A stretch of DNA of 64,000 bases from Paenibacillus tianjinensis (GCF_017086365.1 NZ_CP070969.1:2604001-2668000); one strand, 5' to 3'; positions 1 to 8,907 are shown, numbered from the stretch's first letter. Made by a program: numbers and translations. Notes: generated by a model from the letters alone, not told the origin.

Positions 1-2
1 AT

Positions 3-1082
3 GCGGCCCTTGCTGCTATTTATGACGAGACAGGAACGGGCGGCGTCTCAGGAACGGCCGCAGGGAGTGCTAAGGGCAAGGGCTCAAGCACCGGGCACGG
101 TGCACTGCACCTGTCCAAATGGCTGGGGGATGTGCGCAGCTTCTTCCCGGAGGATGTGGTATCGATCATTCAGAGCGATGCCATGGAGCGCCGGGGCTGG
201 AAGCAGCTGCTGTTTGAGCCGGAGCTGCTGGCTGCAGTCAAACCGGATATTCAGCTCGTTGGAACGCTGCTTTCGCTGAAGGGCAAGATTCCGGAGAAGA
301 CCAAGGATACCGCAAGAATGCTTGTTCAGGCGCTGGTAGACGATTTGGTCAAGCTGCTGGAGACGGACATCCGGCGGGCAATCACCGGAGCGCTGAACAA
401 GCGGCAGCACTCACCGCTGCCATCGCTCAGCGGGCTGGACTGGAAGCTGACGATTCAGCGGAATCTGAAGCATTATGACCAGGAACGTCGGATCATCATC
501 CCCGAGCGTTTCTATTATTTTGACCGCGCCCGGCGAAGTAAGGAGTGGACGGTAATTGTGGATATTGATCAAAGCGGCTCCATGGCCGATTCGGTCATTT
601 GGGCATCGGTCATCGGCTCGATCTTTGCCAGCATCCCTGCCCTCAATACCCGCGTGGTCGTATTTGATACGGAAGTGGTGGATCTAACGGAGCAGTGTGC
701 CAATGATCCGGTTGATATGCTGTTCGGCATTCAGCTGGGCGGCGGAACAGACATCCATAAATCAGTGAAATACTGTGAGCAGTTTATTGAAGAGCCGAAG
801 AAGACGCTGTTTATTATCGTTTCAGACCTTTATGAAAACGGTAACCAGGCCGGACTGGTGCGGCGGATGCGTGAACTCCGGGAGTCCGGCGTTCGGACAA
901 TGACCTTACTGGCATTATCGGACTCAGGGAAACCCTCCTATGATGAGCATCTGGCCAGGCAGCTGACGCGGGACGGAACGCCTTGTTTTGCCTGTACCCC
1001 GGCTCTGCTTCCGGCGCTTGTTGAAGGTGCGCTGAAAGGACAGGATCTTGGAGAACTGGCGAAACGGCTCGGAACCGCATAG
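3..1082 (+). CDS. VWA domain-containing protein (CoxE-like), 5' truncated by window
   Basis: The reading frame is open from base 3, so the true start lies upstream of the window. A GTG at 132 is only an internal codon. The C-terminal half is a von Willebrand factor A domain with a clear MIDAS motif (DIDQSGSM, about bases 560-585) followed by the GGGTD and SDLYENG segments. The upstream part is charged and helical. Proteins of this build usually sit beside MoxR-type AAA+ ATPases and are thought to act as metal-dependent adaptor or chaperone partners. That partner would be outside the window, so the role is inferred. The next gene, asd, has its own promoter, so this looks like the last gene of its operon. 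Confidence 0.8.
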   Translation, partial: AALAAIYDETGTGGVSGTAAGSAKGKGSSTGHGALHLSKWLGDVRSFFPEDVVSIIQSDAMERRGWKQLLFEPELLAAVKPDIQLVGTLLSLKGKIPEKTKDTARMLVQALVDDLVKLLETDIRRAITGALNKRQHSPLPSLSGLDWKLTIQRNLKHYDQERRIIIPERFYYFDRARRSKEWTVIVDIDQSGSMADSVIWASVIGSIFASIPALNTRVVVFDTEVVDLTEQCANDPVDMLFGIQLGGGTDIHKSVKYCEQFIEEPKKTLFIIVSDLYENGNQAGLVRRMRELRESGVRTMTLLALSDSGKPSYDEHLARQLTRDGTPCFACTPALLPALVEGALKGQDLGELAKRLGTA

Positions 1083-1144
1083 CTTTTGAGCTTGTGGAAA
1101 GCGGGGAATTATACAAAAGGAAAGAGTTACTTTTCATTCACATA

Positions 1145-1173
1145 TTGTGTAAGCTGCGTATATCATTTATAAT
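1145..1173 (+). promoter_or_regulatory. Sigma-A-type promoter for asd
   Basis: TTGTGT at 1145-1150 and TATAAT at 1168-1173 are separated by 17 bp, ending 55 bp before the asd start. This is a good match to the housekeeping consensus. No riboswitch or T-box signature was seen in the short leader. Confidence 0.6.
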
Positions 1174-1228
1174 CGGTTATTAAAAAGCACCTATCCATAG
1201 GAGCGGCTTGAAAGGAAATGAATTTCTT

Positions 1229-2314
1229 ATGTCAAGTAAGTTGAGAGCGGGTATTGTTGGCGGTACCGGGATGGTGGGTCAACGTTTTATTGCACTCCTT
1301 GAGAATCATCCCTGGTTTCAAGTGACCGCAATTGCTGCAAGCCGGAATTCGGCAGGCAAAACGTATGAAGAATCAGTGAAGGGCAGATGGAAGCTGTCCA
1401 CACCTATGCCTGACGCGGTTAAGGGGATTATGGTTCAGGATGCTTCCAATGTGGAAGAAGTGGCTGCGGATGTGGATCTGATCTTCTGCGCTGTTGATAT
1501 GAAGAAAGAAGAGATTAAGGCATTGGAAGAAGCTTATGCGAAGACCGGAACACCAGTTATTTCCAACAACTCGGCACACCGCTGGACTCCAGATGTTCCG
1601 ATGGTTATTCCTGAGATCAATCCGGAGCATCTGGAAGTGATTGCCCAGCAGCGCAAACGTCTGGGGACAGAAACCGGATTTATCGCCGTGAAGCCGAACT
1701 GCTCGATTCAGAGCTACATGCCTGCACTAAATGCACTGAATGATTTCAAGCCTTCCAAGGTCGTAGTAACGACTTACCAGGCGATTTCCGGGGCCGGCAA
1801 AACCTTTGGCGATTGGCCGGAGATGCTTGACAACGTCATCCCATACATTGGCGGCGAAGAAGAGAAGAGTGAGCAAGAGCCGCTGCGGATCTGGGGCGAA
1901 GTGACCGATGCAGGGATCGTTAAAAGCGAGCAGCCTGTAATCACCAGCCAGTGTATCCGTGTACCGGTCGCTGACGGCCATTTGGCTGCGGTATTTGCCT
2001 CTTTTGAACAAAAACCGTCCAAGGAAGAAATTCTGGAACGCTGGAACAGCTTTAAGGGACGTCCTCAGGAGCTGGGGCTTCCAAGCGCACCGAAACAATT
2101 CATCACCTATTTTGAGGAAGAGAACCGCCCGCAGACCAAGCTTGACCGGGACATCGAGAACGGAATGGGGGTTTCCGCAGGCAGACTGCGTGAAGATTCT
2201 CTGTATGATTACAAATTCGTCAGCCTCTCCCACAATACGGTACGCGGCGCAGCAGGCGGAGCTGTGCTGATCGCAGAATTGCTGAAAGCGGAAGGTTATA
2301 TCCAGCCGAAATAA
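1229..2314 (+). CDS. asd: Aspartate-semialdehyde dehydrogenase
   Basis: This enzyme reduces aspartyl-4-phosphate to aspartate-4-semialdehyde, the branch point to lysine/diaminopimelate, threonine and methionine. The N-terminus has the dinucleotide-binding motif GGTGMVGQ (about residues 11-18), and VKPNCSIQ carries the catalytic Cys near residue 158. The protein is 361 aa and resembles the archaeal/fungal-type branch more than the shorter common bacterial enzyme. I chose ATG 1229 because AAAGGAA lies 11 bp upstream; a TTG at 1208 in the same frame has no ribosome binding site. It stands alone with its own promoter and a terminator at 2328-2365. Family assignment is firm; the subtype is inferred from length and wording of motifs. 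Confidence 0.9.
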   Translation: MSSKLRAGIVGGTGMVGQRFIALLENHPWFQVTAIAASRNSAGKTYEESVKGRWKLSTPMPDAVKGIMVQDASNVEEVAADVDLIFCAVDMKKEEIKALEEAYAKTGTPVISNNSAHRWTPDVPMVIPEINPEHLEVIAQQRKRLGTETGFIAVKPNCSIQSYMPALNALNDFKPSKVVVTTYQAISGAGKTFGDWPEMLDNVIPYIGGEEEKSEQEPLRIWGEVTDAGIVKSEQPVITSQCIRVPVADGHLAAVFASFEQKPSKEEILERWNSFKGRPQELGLPSAPKQFITYFEEENRPQTKLDRDIENGMGVSAGRLREDSLYDYKFVSLSHNTVRGAAGGAVLIAELLKAEGYIQPK

Positions 2315-2327
2315 TAGACCATCAATG

Positions 2328-2365
2328 CAGCCTTCCGGATCAGTTCCGGGGGGCTGTTTGTGTAT
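2328..2365 (+). terminator. Intrinsic terminator after asd
   Basis: A 12-bp stem (CAGCCTTCCGGA paired with TCCGGGGGGCTG, including two G-T pairs) with a 5-nt loop is followed by a short T-rich stretch (TTTGTGTATTT). Confidence 0.7.
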
Positions 2366-2440
2366 TTACCTGACATTCTGCCCATAGTAATGGTAAGATA
2401 GATGAAGTCTACGAAAACTGAATACTGACGGAGTGATATT

Positions 2441-2611
2441 GTGGCAAAAAGTAAAGGCGGCGGCACAGGCAGAGGGACAGGCAGCAAGGGCTGGACCCGC
2501 TGGAATAAAACGGCGAAGCCGGTGAAGCCAAAAGGCGGACCCGCCGGCGGCCAAGGGGCAAAGGGGGCTGCCAAAAGCGGCAGCGGAGCAAAGACGGGCG
2601 GCAGTAAATAA
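2441..2611 (+). CDS. Small basic Gly/Lys-rich protein (56 aa)
   Basis: GTG start with GGAG 7 nt upstream; 56 codons. The N-terminus reads AKSKGGGTGRGTGSKGW followed by TRWN; the rest is low-complexity Gly, Lys, Ala and Pro. It has no membrane segment or signal peptide and the charge is strongly positive. It resembles the short TGxKGW-type Bacillales proteins of unknown function (possibly DUF3934), but I am recalling that family without a search. It lies between two terminator-like hairpins (2328-2365 and 2646-2679), so it may be a single-gene unit. Basic composition suggests nucleic-acid or ribosome contact; that is speculation. Confidence 0.65.
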   Translation: MAKSKGGGTGRGTGSKGWTRWNKTAKPVKPKGGPAGGQGAKGAAKSGSGAKTGGSK

Positions 2612-2645
2612 TCTGGCCTTGTGACTATAGATTGGGGTACATGCG

Positions 2646-2679
2646 GCATCTGATTTGTACGATGAAATCAGGTGCTTTT
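2646..2679 (+). terminator. Terminator or attenuator hairpin just before rluF
   Basis: GCATCTGATTT pairs with AAATCAGGTGC around an 8-nt loop and is followed by TTTTGTATTTT. It ends the unit of the small basic protein but sits only 28 bp ahead of the rluF start, leaving little room for a separate rluF promoter. Confidence 0.65.
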
Positions 2680-2707
2680 GTATTTTCCAGCCGGAAGGAA
2701 AGAAACG

Positions 2708-3406
2708 ATGAAGATTGATAAATATATGAGCAGGACAGGAATCTACCCGCGCAGAGAGACCGGCAGGCTGATCCAAGCCGGAAGGATTACGATAAATGGT
2801 ACAGTCTGCGAAAAGGGCGCCGAGGTAGAAACAGGTGATCTGGTGGCTGTTGACGGCCAGCCCGTCAGTTTAAGCCAGGAAGAATTCGTCTACCTGGCAC
2901 TGAACAAGCCCGTCGGGATTACTTGTACAGCAGCACGCGAAGTGGAAGGCAACATTATTGATTATGTGAATTATCCTTCACGGATCTTTGCTGTGGGCCG
3001 GCTGGACAAACAATCGGAAGGCCTGATCCTGATGACGAATGATGGGGATATCGTAAACAAAATCATGCGTTCCGAGAACCGTCATGAAAAGGAATACCGC
3101 GTATCTGTCGACAAGCCGGTAACTCCCGAATTCCTGCAGGCGATGTCCGCCGGTGTACCCATTCTCGGAACCGTTACGAAACCCTGTGTTACTTACCCGG
3201 TTGACGAACAGGAATTCGGGATCATTCTGACCCAGGGACTTAACCTGCAGATCCGCCGGATGTGCAAAGAACTTGGCCAAAGAGTCCTGCGCCTGGAACG
3301 GACCCGGATCATGAATATCACGCTGGATGGCCTGGCACGCGGGGAGTGGCGGCATCTGACCCGGGAGGAGCTGGATGAGCTACTGGCTACACTCAACCGG
3401 CAATAG
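2708..3406 (+). CDS. rluF: 23S rRNA pseudouridine synthase, RluF-type
   Basis: An N-terminal S4 RNA-binding domain (about residues 1-55, MKIDKYMSRTGIYPRRE) is followed by the RsuA/RluB/E/F catalytic domain. The motif GRLDKQSEGL contains the catalytic Asp near residue 100. Wording such as ILGTVTK, GLNLQIRRMCKELG and ERTRIMNITL closely follows E. coli RluF, which modifies U2604 of 23S rRNA. I chose ATG 2708 (232 aa) because GGAAGGAAAG precedes it; the frame opens upstream at 2672 inside the hairpin stem. It converges with the ABC exporter gene, with only one base between the two stop codons. Confidence 0.85.
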   Translation: MKIDKYMSRTGIYPRRETGRLIQAGRITINGTVCEKGAEVETGDLVAVDGQPVSLSQEEFVYLALNKPVGITCTAAREVEGNIIDYVNYPSRIFAVGRLDKQSEGLILMTNDGDIVNKIMRSENRHEKEYRVSVDKPVTPEFLQAMSAGVPILGTVTKPCVTYPVDEQEFGIILTQGLNLQIRRMCKELGQRVLRLERTRIMNITLDGLARGEWRHLTREELDELLATLNRQ

Positions 3407-3407
3407 C

Positions 3408-5243
3408 CTAAGCGAAAACTTTTGGCTCAAACTGCTTGTCATACAGATCCTTATAAACCCCGCTTTGCTCCAGCAGCGCTTCATGCGTTCCTTCCTCAAC
3501 AATTGCCCCGTCCTTAACGACGAGGATTTGATCTGCCGCCATGATGGTCGATAGTCGGTGGGCAATGACGATGCTCGTCTTGTTCAGCAACAGAACATGC
3601 ATGGCCTGTTGAATATAAAATTCCGAGACGGTATCGAGCGAGGACGTGGCTTCATCCATAATAATAACGGGCGGATTCTTCAGCAGCACACGGGCGATCG
3701 AGATCCGCTGCTTTTCACCTCCGGACAGCTTGATACCGCGGTTTCCGACGACCGTATCATAACCTTCCGGCAGCCCCGTAATAAAATCATGAATATATGC
3801 GGAGCGGCAGGCCTCGATGATCTCCGCTTCGCTGGCCTCAGGGCACGCATAGAGCAGATTCTCCCTGATTGTGCCGTTGAACAAATAGGTATCCTGAGTA
3901 ACGAGTCCGATCTGGGAACGCAGCGACTCCAGTGTAAAGTCACGGATATTTCTTCCGCCGATGGTAATTTTCCCTGAAGTGACCTCATACAGACGTGGGA
4001 TCAGGTTCGTAATCGTTGTTTTCCCTGCTCCGCTGGGTCCGACGAGTGCAGTCAGCGTTCCCGCAGCTGCTGTGAAGCAGATATCCTGTAGAGCAGGTTT
4101 ATCCGGCTGATAGGCGAAACCCACATTCTCGAATGCAATGCTTTTCCCGGCAGCGCTGATCGGCTCTGCCTGTGGTTCATCGGCGATGAGCGGCTTCATA
4201 TCAAAATAATCAAAGATCCGTTCAAACAAGGCCACCGAGCGCTTAATATCCACATACAGATTGGTCATCTGCATCACAGGTCCGTACAGTCTGCCGAGCA
4301 GTGCGACGAAGGTAATGATGGTGCCTACCGAAAGCTCACCCTGAATAAAAAGAAATCCGCCATACAGGTAGATCAGCATCGGGCCGATACTCGTAAAGGT
4401 GGAGAGAACCATCATGAACCAGCGGCCGGCCATCGATTCCCGGATTTGCAGTGAGGTAGCCTCCGCATTGATGGCAGCGAAGCTTTTATATTCTGCATTC
4501 TCCTTGGTGAACAGCTTCATTAGCATGTACCCGCTGATACTAAGCGTCTCCTGGATAACCTGATTCTGCTCCGATACTTTCTCCTGTGTCTGCTTGGCGA
4601 GCTTCCAGCGCACGTTGCCCATTTTGCGGGTAGGGATAATGAACAGGGGGACAACCAGAATGCCAAGCAGAGCCAGCTTCCAGTTCATGATGAACAGGGT
4701 GGCTGCCGTCGATACGAGGATAAACAGATTGCTGGCAAAATTGACAATGGTGTTGTTGAATACGCCTTGGACCCCGGAGATGTCGCTTGTCATTCTCGTG
4801 ATGACTTCCCCTTGTTTGACTCCCGAGAAGAACTGCAAAGGCATCCGCTGGAGATGGCGGTACATCTGATTTTTCATATCATGAACGATATTTTGGGAGA
4901 TAAAGGAGTTCAGGTAATTCTGCAATACGCCGAGCAGTCCGGACATCACCGTGGTTCCCAGCGAAGCGAGCACCAGAAATAGGAGCAGCCGCAGATTTTT
5001 GTCCGGCAGCGCCACGTCGATAATCCGCTGAATCAGAATAGGCGGCAGCAGCCCCAAAATCGCCGACACAATCAGCACAAGCATGACCACCAGCGTCTGT
5101 TTCCAGTAAGGTGCAAAATATTTAGATATACGGAGCAGCAGCGCCTTGGAAATATTCGGTTTCCTTTCGTCATCGTCAAATTTTAGTTTCCCGTGCCCCG
5201 GGCCACCGCCGAAACCCCCGCCGGGACCAAACCCCCTAGACAT
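3408..5243 (-). CDS. ABC exporter half-transporter (fused membrane and ATPase domains)
   Basis: The 611-aa protein has a glycine-rich cytoplasmic leader, a six-helix type-1 exporter domain (about residues 35-330) and a nucleotide-binding domain. Visible motifs are Walker A GPSGAGKTT, signature LSGGEKQR and Walker B VIIMDEATSSLD followed by the H-loop AHRLST. It resembles the Bacillales YfiB/YfiC/BmrA-type multidrug or lipid exporters and probably works as a dimer. Its start lies 24 bp downstream of the MarR gene on the same strand, so a drug or metabolite efflux role under MarR control is likely. The substrate is unknown. Confidence 0.88.
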   Translation of the reverse strand: MSRGFGPGGGFGGGPGHGKLKFDDDERKPNISKALLLRISKYFAPYWKQTLVVMLVLIVSAILGLLPPILIQRIIDVALPDKNLRLLLFLVLASLGTTVMSGLLGVLQNYLNSFISQNIVHDMKNQMYRHLQRMPLQFFSGVKQGEVITRMTSDISGVQGVFNNTIVNFASNLFILVSTAATLFIMNWKLALLGILVVPLFIIPTRKMGNVRWKLAKQTQEKVSEQNQVIQETLSISGYMLMKLFTKENAEYKSFAAINAEATSLQIRESMAGRWFMMVLSTFTSIGPMLIYLYGGFLFIQGELSVGTIITFVALLGRLYGPVMQMTNLYVDIKRSVALFERIFDYFDMKPLIADEPQAEPISAAGKSIAFENVGFAYQPDKPALQDICFTAAAGTLTALVGPSGAGKTTITNLIPRLYEVTSGKITIGGRNIRDFTLESLRSQIGLVTQDTYLFNGTIRENLLYACPEASEAEIIEACRSAYIHDFITGLPEGYDTVVGNRGIKLSGGEKQRISIARVLLKNPPVIIMDEATSSLDTVSEFYIQQAMHVLLLNKTSIVIAHRLSTIMAADQILVVKDGAIVEEGTHEALLEQSGVYKDLYDKQFEPKVFA

Positions 5244-5267
5244 TACTCATCACCTGCTTTATTTGGA

Positions 5268-5723
5268 TTAACATGATTGGTCCTGCACCTGCATCAAATG
5301 GGCGAGCAGCTGTTTGTTCATACGCAGCAGAGACTGGATGTCTTCCTCCGGAAACTGCTCCAGGGCTGAACTCAGCATTTTATAGGAAAAAGCTTCTTCG
5401 TTATACCGCCTGCACAGCGTTTCTCCCTCGGAGGTAATGAACAGCTTCGTTTCTCTGCGGTCCTGCTCTGAGGTTATCCGGGATACTAAGCCTTTCTCGG
5501 CAAGTGAATCGATATGGAGGCTGACTCGACTTTTGGCAAAAACAAGCCGTTCCGTCACCTCTTTCTGCGTCTGTCCCGGATTCTCATGGATGGAGTTCAG
5601 GACGCCAATCTGATGTACGGTCAGCCCGAGGCTGGCTGCACCCTGATGGGCAAGCCGTTTGAGCTGGCGAGCCACTTTGAAATAAGAATGATAGATCTCC
5701 ATCGTGTGTTCCGGATCAACCAT
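5268..5723 (-). CDS. MarR-family transcriptional regulator
   Basis: The 151-aa protein has a winged helix at about residues 35-100, with a recognition helix AKSRVSLHIDSLAEKGLV and a wing containing the family hallmark SEQDRRETKLFIT. It is the first gene of a two-gene operon with the ABC exporter. MarR proteins usually repress such operons and release DNA on binding a phenolic or drug-like ligand. A 19-bp inverted repeat at 5755-5773 overlaps the likely promoter and is the candidate operator. AGGG precedes the ATG. Confidence 0.85.
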   Translation of the reverse strand: MVDPEHTMEIYHSYFKVARQLKRLAHQGAASLGLTVHQIGVLNSIHENPGQTQKEVTERLVFAKSRVSLHIDSLAEKGLVSRITSEQDRRETKLFITSEGETLCRRYNEEAFSYKMLSSALEQFPEEDIQSLLRMNKQLLAHLMQVQDQSC

Positions 5724-5754
5724 CGATAACCCTGCCCTTCTGAATATAGTTATG

Positions 5755-5773
5755 CTTGTAAACCGTTAACAAG
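5755..5773. promoter_or_regulatory. Candidate MarR operator
   Basis: CTTGTAAAC-C-GTTAACAAG is an inverted repeat with one mismatch in 9-bp arms, 32 bp upstream of the marR start. It overlaps the TTGTTA of a reverse-strand promoter (TTGTTA-N18-TATATT). It also lies just upstream of the forward promoter of the acetyltransferase gene, so both could be repressed from one site. Confidence 0.5.
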
Positions 5774-5810
5774 GTAAACTGATTTTACTCCTGTACGCCG
5801 GGAAAGTAAA

Positions 5811-5819
5811 TGCTATAAT
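5811..5819 (+). promoter_or_regulatory. Extended -10 promoter for acetyltransferase gene
   Basis: TGCTATAAT is a perfect extended -10 element (TGn plus TATAAT), 32 bp before the start codon. The -35 position is weak, as is usual for extended -10 promoters. Confidence 0.5.
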
Positions 5820-5850
5820 TTAACAACTGATACAATGGAGGGTACGAAGG

Positions 5851-6393
5851 ATGTACATAGACAGTCTGGAATTTCATAGGAACGGGTTACGATATATCAT
5901 CAGGTCAGCGGCCGAGCAGGATGCAGCGGAGTTATCCGGGTTAAGATGGCAGATCGACGGAGAGACGGAGAATTTAGAGCGGCGGCAGGGTGAGGGATTC
6001 ATTGATGCGCAGGGGTTTGCCGGGATAATCCGGGCAGATACAGAGGCGAGCCGAAATTTATTTTTGGTTGCCGAGGTGGAAGGGAGGCTAGTCGGATTCG
6101 CCAGATGCGAAGGAAATTCCTTATCGCGAAATGCCCACAAAGTTGAATTTGGCATATGCATTCTGCAGGAGTTCTGGGGGTATGGGATCGGATACAGTCT
6201 GCTGCAGCAAGCGACTGCCTGGGCTGATGCGAACGGAGTTGTCAAAATATCTTTAACGGTTCTGGAGACGAACGAGCCGGCGATCTCGCTGTACCGCAAA
6301 TTTGGTTTCGAAACCGAAGGTATTCTTAAAAAAGACAAGCTTTTGGCTGACGGTACATACTACAGTACGCTCATAATGAGTAGATTTAATTAA
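5851..6393 (+). CDS. GNAT-family N-acetyltransferase
   Basis: The 180-aa protein has the acetyl-CoA fold: LFLVAEVEGRLVGFARCE (beta4), then VEFGICILQEFWGYGIGYSLL with the motif A pyrophosphate loop (usual Q/RxxGxG/A, here EFWGYGIG), and the C-terminal ETNEPAISLYRKFGFETEG typical of RimI/SpeG-like members. The ATG is preceded by GGAGGG. It is transcribed divergently from the MarR/ABC pair and shares its upstream region. The acceptor substrate cannot be told from the sequence. Confidence 0.85.
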   Translation: MYIDSLEFHRNGLRYIIRSAAEQDAAELSGLRWQIDGETENLERRQGEGFIDAQGFAGIIRADTEASRNLFLVAEVEGRLVGFARCEGNSLSRNAHKVEFGICILQEFWGYGIGYSLLQQATAWADANGVVKISLTVLETNEPAISLYRKFGFETEGILKKDKLLADGTYYSTLIMSRFN

Positions 6394-6395
6394 AC

Positions 6396-6435
6396 AAGAA
6401 CGGGTGCCGTCTCCTCAAGGAGGGCACCCGTTCTT
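6396..6435. terminator. Bidirectional terminator between acetyltransferase and thiE
   Basis: A perfect 13-bp stem (AAGAACGGGTGCC with its complement) and a 14-nt loop lie between two convergent genes. A/T tracts flank both sides, so it can serve both strands. Confidence 0.85.
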
Positions 6436-6455
6436 TGTAATTGAAATATTGCTGC

Positions 6456-7112
6456 TTACATTAAGGTGGCCTGCAGCAATTGCTGTGCTGCTGCGCGGAT
6501 GTCCCCGGCTGCGGCAATTGCAGAGATCACTGAGACACCGTCAGCACCAGCCTGGATGACCGCGGGGACATTAACCGTTGTAATGCCGCCAATTCCGACC
6601 AGCGGGATGGTAAGTCTGCTGCTCCGTAATTGCTCTATGACCTGAGTACCCTGCACAGCCCGTGCATCGTCTTTGGAGGAGGTGGGATAGACCGGACCGA
6701 TTCCCAGATAGTCCGCTCCATCCGCAATCGCCTGCTGCGCCTCGGCCAGACTGTGGGCCGATACGCCAACGATTTTATGGGCTCCGATCCTTTGACGGAT
6801 CGAACCAGCCGGTTCATCCTCCTGGCCGACATGAACCCCGTCGGCGTCCAGTGCAATCGCCAGCTCTACATCATCGTTCACGATGAAGGGAATTCCGTGT
6901 TCACGGCAAATGTCCTGGAGCTGCCTGGCCAGATCGTAAGCCGCGTTACCGCGCAGCGCACCAGGACCCTTTTCACGAAACTGGAATATTGTAATTCCTC
7001 CGGCAATTGCCTGGGTCAGTGTCTCTTCAGGGGACAGGCGGCAGTTAACGCTGCCCATGATAAAATACAGCTTCAGCATCCTCCGCATATCCTCGGTGGT
7101 GATCTGTTTCAT
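6456..7112 (-). CDS. thiE: Thiamine-phosphate synthase
   Basis: It joins HMP diphosphate and thiazole phosphate to give thiamine phosphate. The 218-aa TIM-barrel protein shows the expected motifs: FQFREKG (residues about 44-50), PFIVNDDVELA, DGVHVGQED, GVSAHSLAEAQ and the phosphate-binding GIGPVYPTSSK and GIGGI loops. It is the last gene of thiM-thiD-thiE and overlaps the end of thiD by 4 bp (ATGA type), which points to translational coupling. Confidence 0.95.
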   Translation of the reverse strand: MKQITTEDMRRMLKLYFIMGSVNCRLSPEETLTQAIAGGITIFQFREKGPGALRGNAAYDLARQLQDICREHGIPFIVNDDVELAIALDADGVHVGQEDEPAGSIRQRIGAHKIVGVSAHSLAEAQQAIADGADYLGIGPVYPTSSKDDARAVQGTQVIEQLRSSRLTIPLVGIGGITTVNVPAVIQAGADGVSVISAIAAAGDIRAAAQQLLQATLM

Positions 7113-7927
7113 GGCAGTATCCCCCTGTGTCTGTTCCCGTAGGCAAAATGGTTGGTCGGCCCGTGACCGGCACCAAACCCCAGACTGTCCTCTATCGCCG
7201 CCTGGATGAAGGCCTTCGCCGTTGAAATGGCCTCCGTTACCGTATTCCCTTTGGCAAGTCCGGATGCAATTGCCGCTGAGTAGGTGCAGCCTGTCCCATG
7301 AGTATGCCGGGTAGCAATCCGCGGACCGTCCATGTATATGAACTCCTGGCCGTCATAGAGCAAATCAAGTACTCCGGAAGTCCCATCATCGTGGCCGCCT
7401 TTGAGGACCACATACTGCGGGCCCATGGCATGAAGAAGCCGTGCGGCTCTTTCACGGTCCGGGAGTCCAGAAATGGTCATTCCTGTTAATATTTCCGCCT
7501 CGGGAATATTTGGGGTCACGACAAGGGCAAGCGGGAGCAGCTCTGCAATTAGTGCTCTAACAGCTTCCTGCTGCAGCAGCGGGGAGCCGCCTTTGGCGAC
7601 CATCACGGGATCAACGACCAGTGAGTTCCAGCCATATTGCCTGATCTTCCCGGCCACGATCCGGATAATTTCACTGCTGAACAGCATGCCGGTTTTTACA
7701 GCATCCGGCTGCAGATCGGCCCCGATCGAATCCAGCTGGGCGGTAACGGCTTCAGATTCCAGCGGATAGACCGCCTGAACGCCGAGCGTATTCTGTGCAG
7801 TCACAGCCGTAAGTGCCGACATGCCATATACGCCCAGCTCCTGGAATGTTTTGAGATCAGCCTGGATACCCGCTCCGCCGCCGCTGTCCGATCCGGCGAT
7901 AGTAAGTGCTTTAACTACTCTAGTCAT
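7109..7927 (-). CDS. thiD: Hydroxymethylpyrimidine/phosphomethylpyrimidine kinase
   Basis: This ribokinase-family enzyme phosphorylates HMP twice to HMP diphosphate. The 272-aa protein begins with [21 protein letters not shown], the substrate- and Mg-binding signature. DPVMVAKGG lies mid-protein and [20 protein letters not shown] is the ATP/anion-hole motif with the catalytic Cys/Asp region near residue 210-225. It is the middle gene of the salvage operon, 27 bp downstream of thiM and overlapping thiE. Confidence 0.95.
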   Translation of the reverse strand: MTRVVKALTIAGSDSGGGAGIQADLKTFQELGVYGMSALTAVTAQNTLGVQAVYPLESEAVTAQLDSIGADLQPDAVKTGMLFSSEIIRIVAGKIRQYGWNSLVVDPVMVAKGGSPLLQQEAVRALIAELLPLALVVTPNIPEAEILTGMTISGLPDRERAARLLHAMGPQYVVLKGGHDDGTSGVLDLLYDGQEFIYMDGPRIATRHTHGTGCTYSAAIASGLAKGNTVTEAISTAKAFIQAAIEDSLGFGAGHGPTNHFAYGNRHRGILP

Positions 7928-7954
7928 GTGGAATCTCCTTCTGTACGCAGACGG

Positions 7955-8752
7955 TTATTGATTAACTAGTTCGATCCGTGATTTCGCGTTATAGATTTGT
8001 GGTGTGACCATAGCCAGCTGGTTCAGGAATTCGATTTGGAAGTCTCCCGGACCTTTGTGTGCGGTCAGCTCTGCAGCAATCTCTGCGGCTACGCCATAGA
8101 AGGAAATAGCTTCCGCTGCGGCTTCCAGCCAGTCGCCTTCACTGACAGCGAGAAAGGCCCCGACGACAGCGCTCAGCAGGCAGCCGGTACCTGTCACTTT
8201 GGTTAAGACCGGGTGGCCGTTGCTGACAATGAAAGTGCGGCTGCCATCGGTAATAATATCTTCTTTACCGGTAATGATGACCACAGAGCCGAGCTTGAGC
8301 GCTGCCTTGTTGGCAAGAGCAATGACGTCTCCGTCGCCTGCTCCGGCATCTACGCCTTTGCTGGCCCAGCTCTCTCCGGCAACATTGGCTACTTCGGCGA
8401 CATTTCCGCGCAGTGCGGTAATCTGCATCTCATTCAGCAGTCTTTGTGTGACCTCGCTGCGGTAAGCTGTGGCTCCGGCTCCCACCGGATCAAGCACCAG
8501 CGGTACATTATGAGTGTTGGCAGATTGTCCGGCCAGCACCATCGAAGCGATTAACTGCTCGTTCAGTGTGCCGATATTCAGCACCACAGCCCCCGACATA
8601 GCGGCTACATCCGCTACCTCTTCAGGGGCATCGGCCATAAACGGGGATGCGCCCAGTGCGAGCAGGCCGTTTGCCGAGAAATTGGCAACTACAATATTCG
8701 TAATGTTATGAACGAGCGGATTCAGTTCACGTACTTTGGCTAAATAAGACAT
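7955..8752 (-). CDS. thiM: Hydroxyethylthiazole kinase
   Basis: It phosphorylates the salvaged thiazole alcohol. The N-terminus ([22 protein letters not shown]) and the segments [22 protein letters not shown] and [15 protein letters not shown] match ThiM. I chose ATG 8752 (265 aa) because AGGAGG lies immediately upstream. The frame stays open 13 codons further to an ATG at 8791, which would place the ribosome binding site inside the coding sequence. It is the first gene of the thiM-thiD-thiE operon. No TPP riboswitch was found in front of it; instead a tandemly repeated leader is present. Confidence 0.95.
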   Translation of the reverse strand: MSYLAKVRELNPLVHNITNIVVANFSANGLLALGASPFMADAPEEVADVAAMSGAVVLNIGTLNEQLIASMVLAGQSANTHNVPLVLDPVGAGATAYRSEVTQRLLNEMQITALRGNVAEVANVAGESWASKGVDAGAGDGDVIALANKAALKLGSVVIITGKEDIITDGSRTFIVSNGHPVLTKVTGTGCLLSAVVGAFLAVSEGDWLEAAAEAISFYGVAAEIAAELTAHKGPGDFQIEFLNQLAMVTPQIYNAKSRIELVNQ

Positions 8753-8767
8753 GATTAGTCCTCCTAA

Positions 8768-8907
8768 AAGTTTTGTTAGCGTAATCTTCATTGAGTGGCT
8801 CCGGCAAAACTGGCATCGGAAGCAATACTTAAGTTTTGTTAGCTTATGTTTTCTTGAATTTCTCCGACAGAACTTGCTTCGTAAGGTTAGGCTTAAGTTT
8901 TGTTAAC
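8768..8907 (-). repeat. Tandem ~63-bp imperfect leader repeat upstream of thiM
   Basis: On the thiM strand the block CTAACAAAACTT(AAG) occurs three times, at 8768-8780, 8831-8843 and 8895-8907, with spacings of 63 and 64 bp. Between blocks the copies share a GCTTCC/GCTTCG..CAGTTTTG/AAGTTCTG..CGGAG pattern. The copy nearest thiM runs straight into the AGGAGG of thiM. The last repeat also contains an in-frame ATG at 8791. This looks like a repeated 5' leader rather than coding DNA. Confidence 0.7.
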
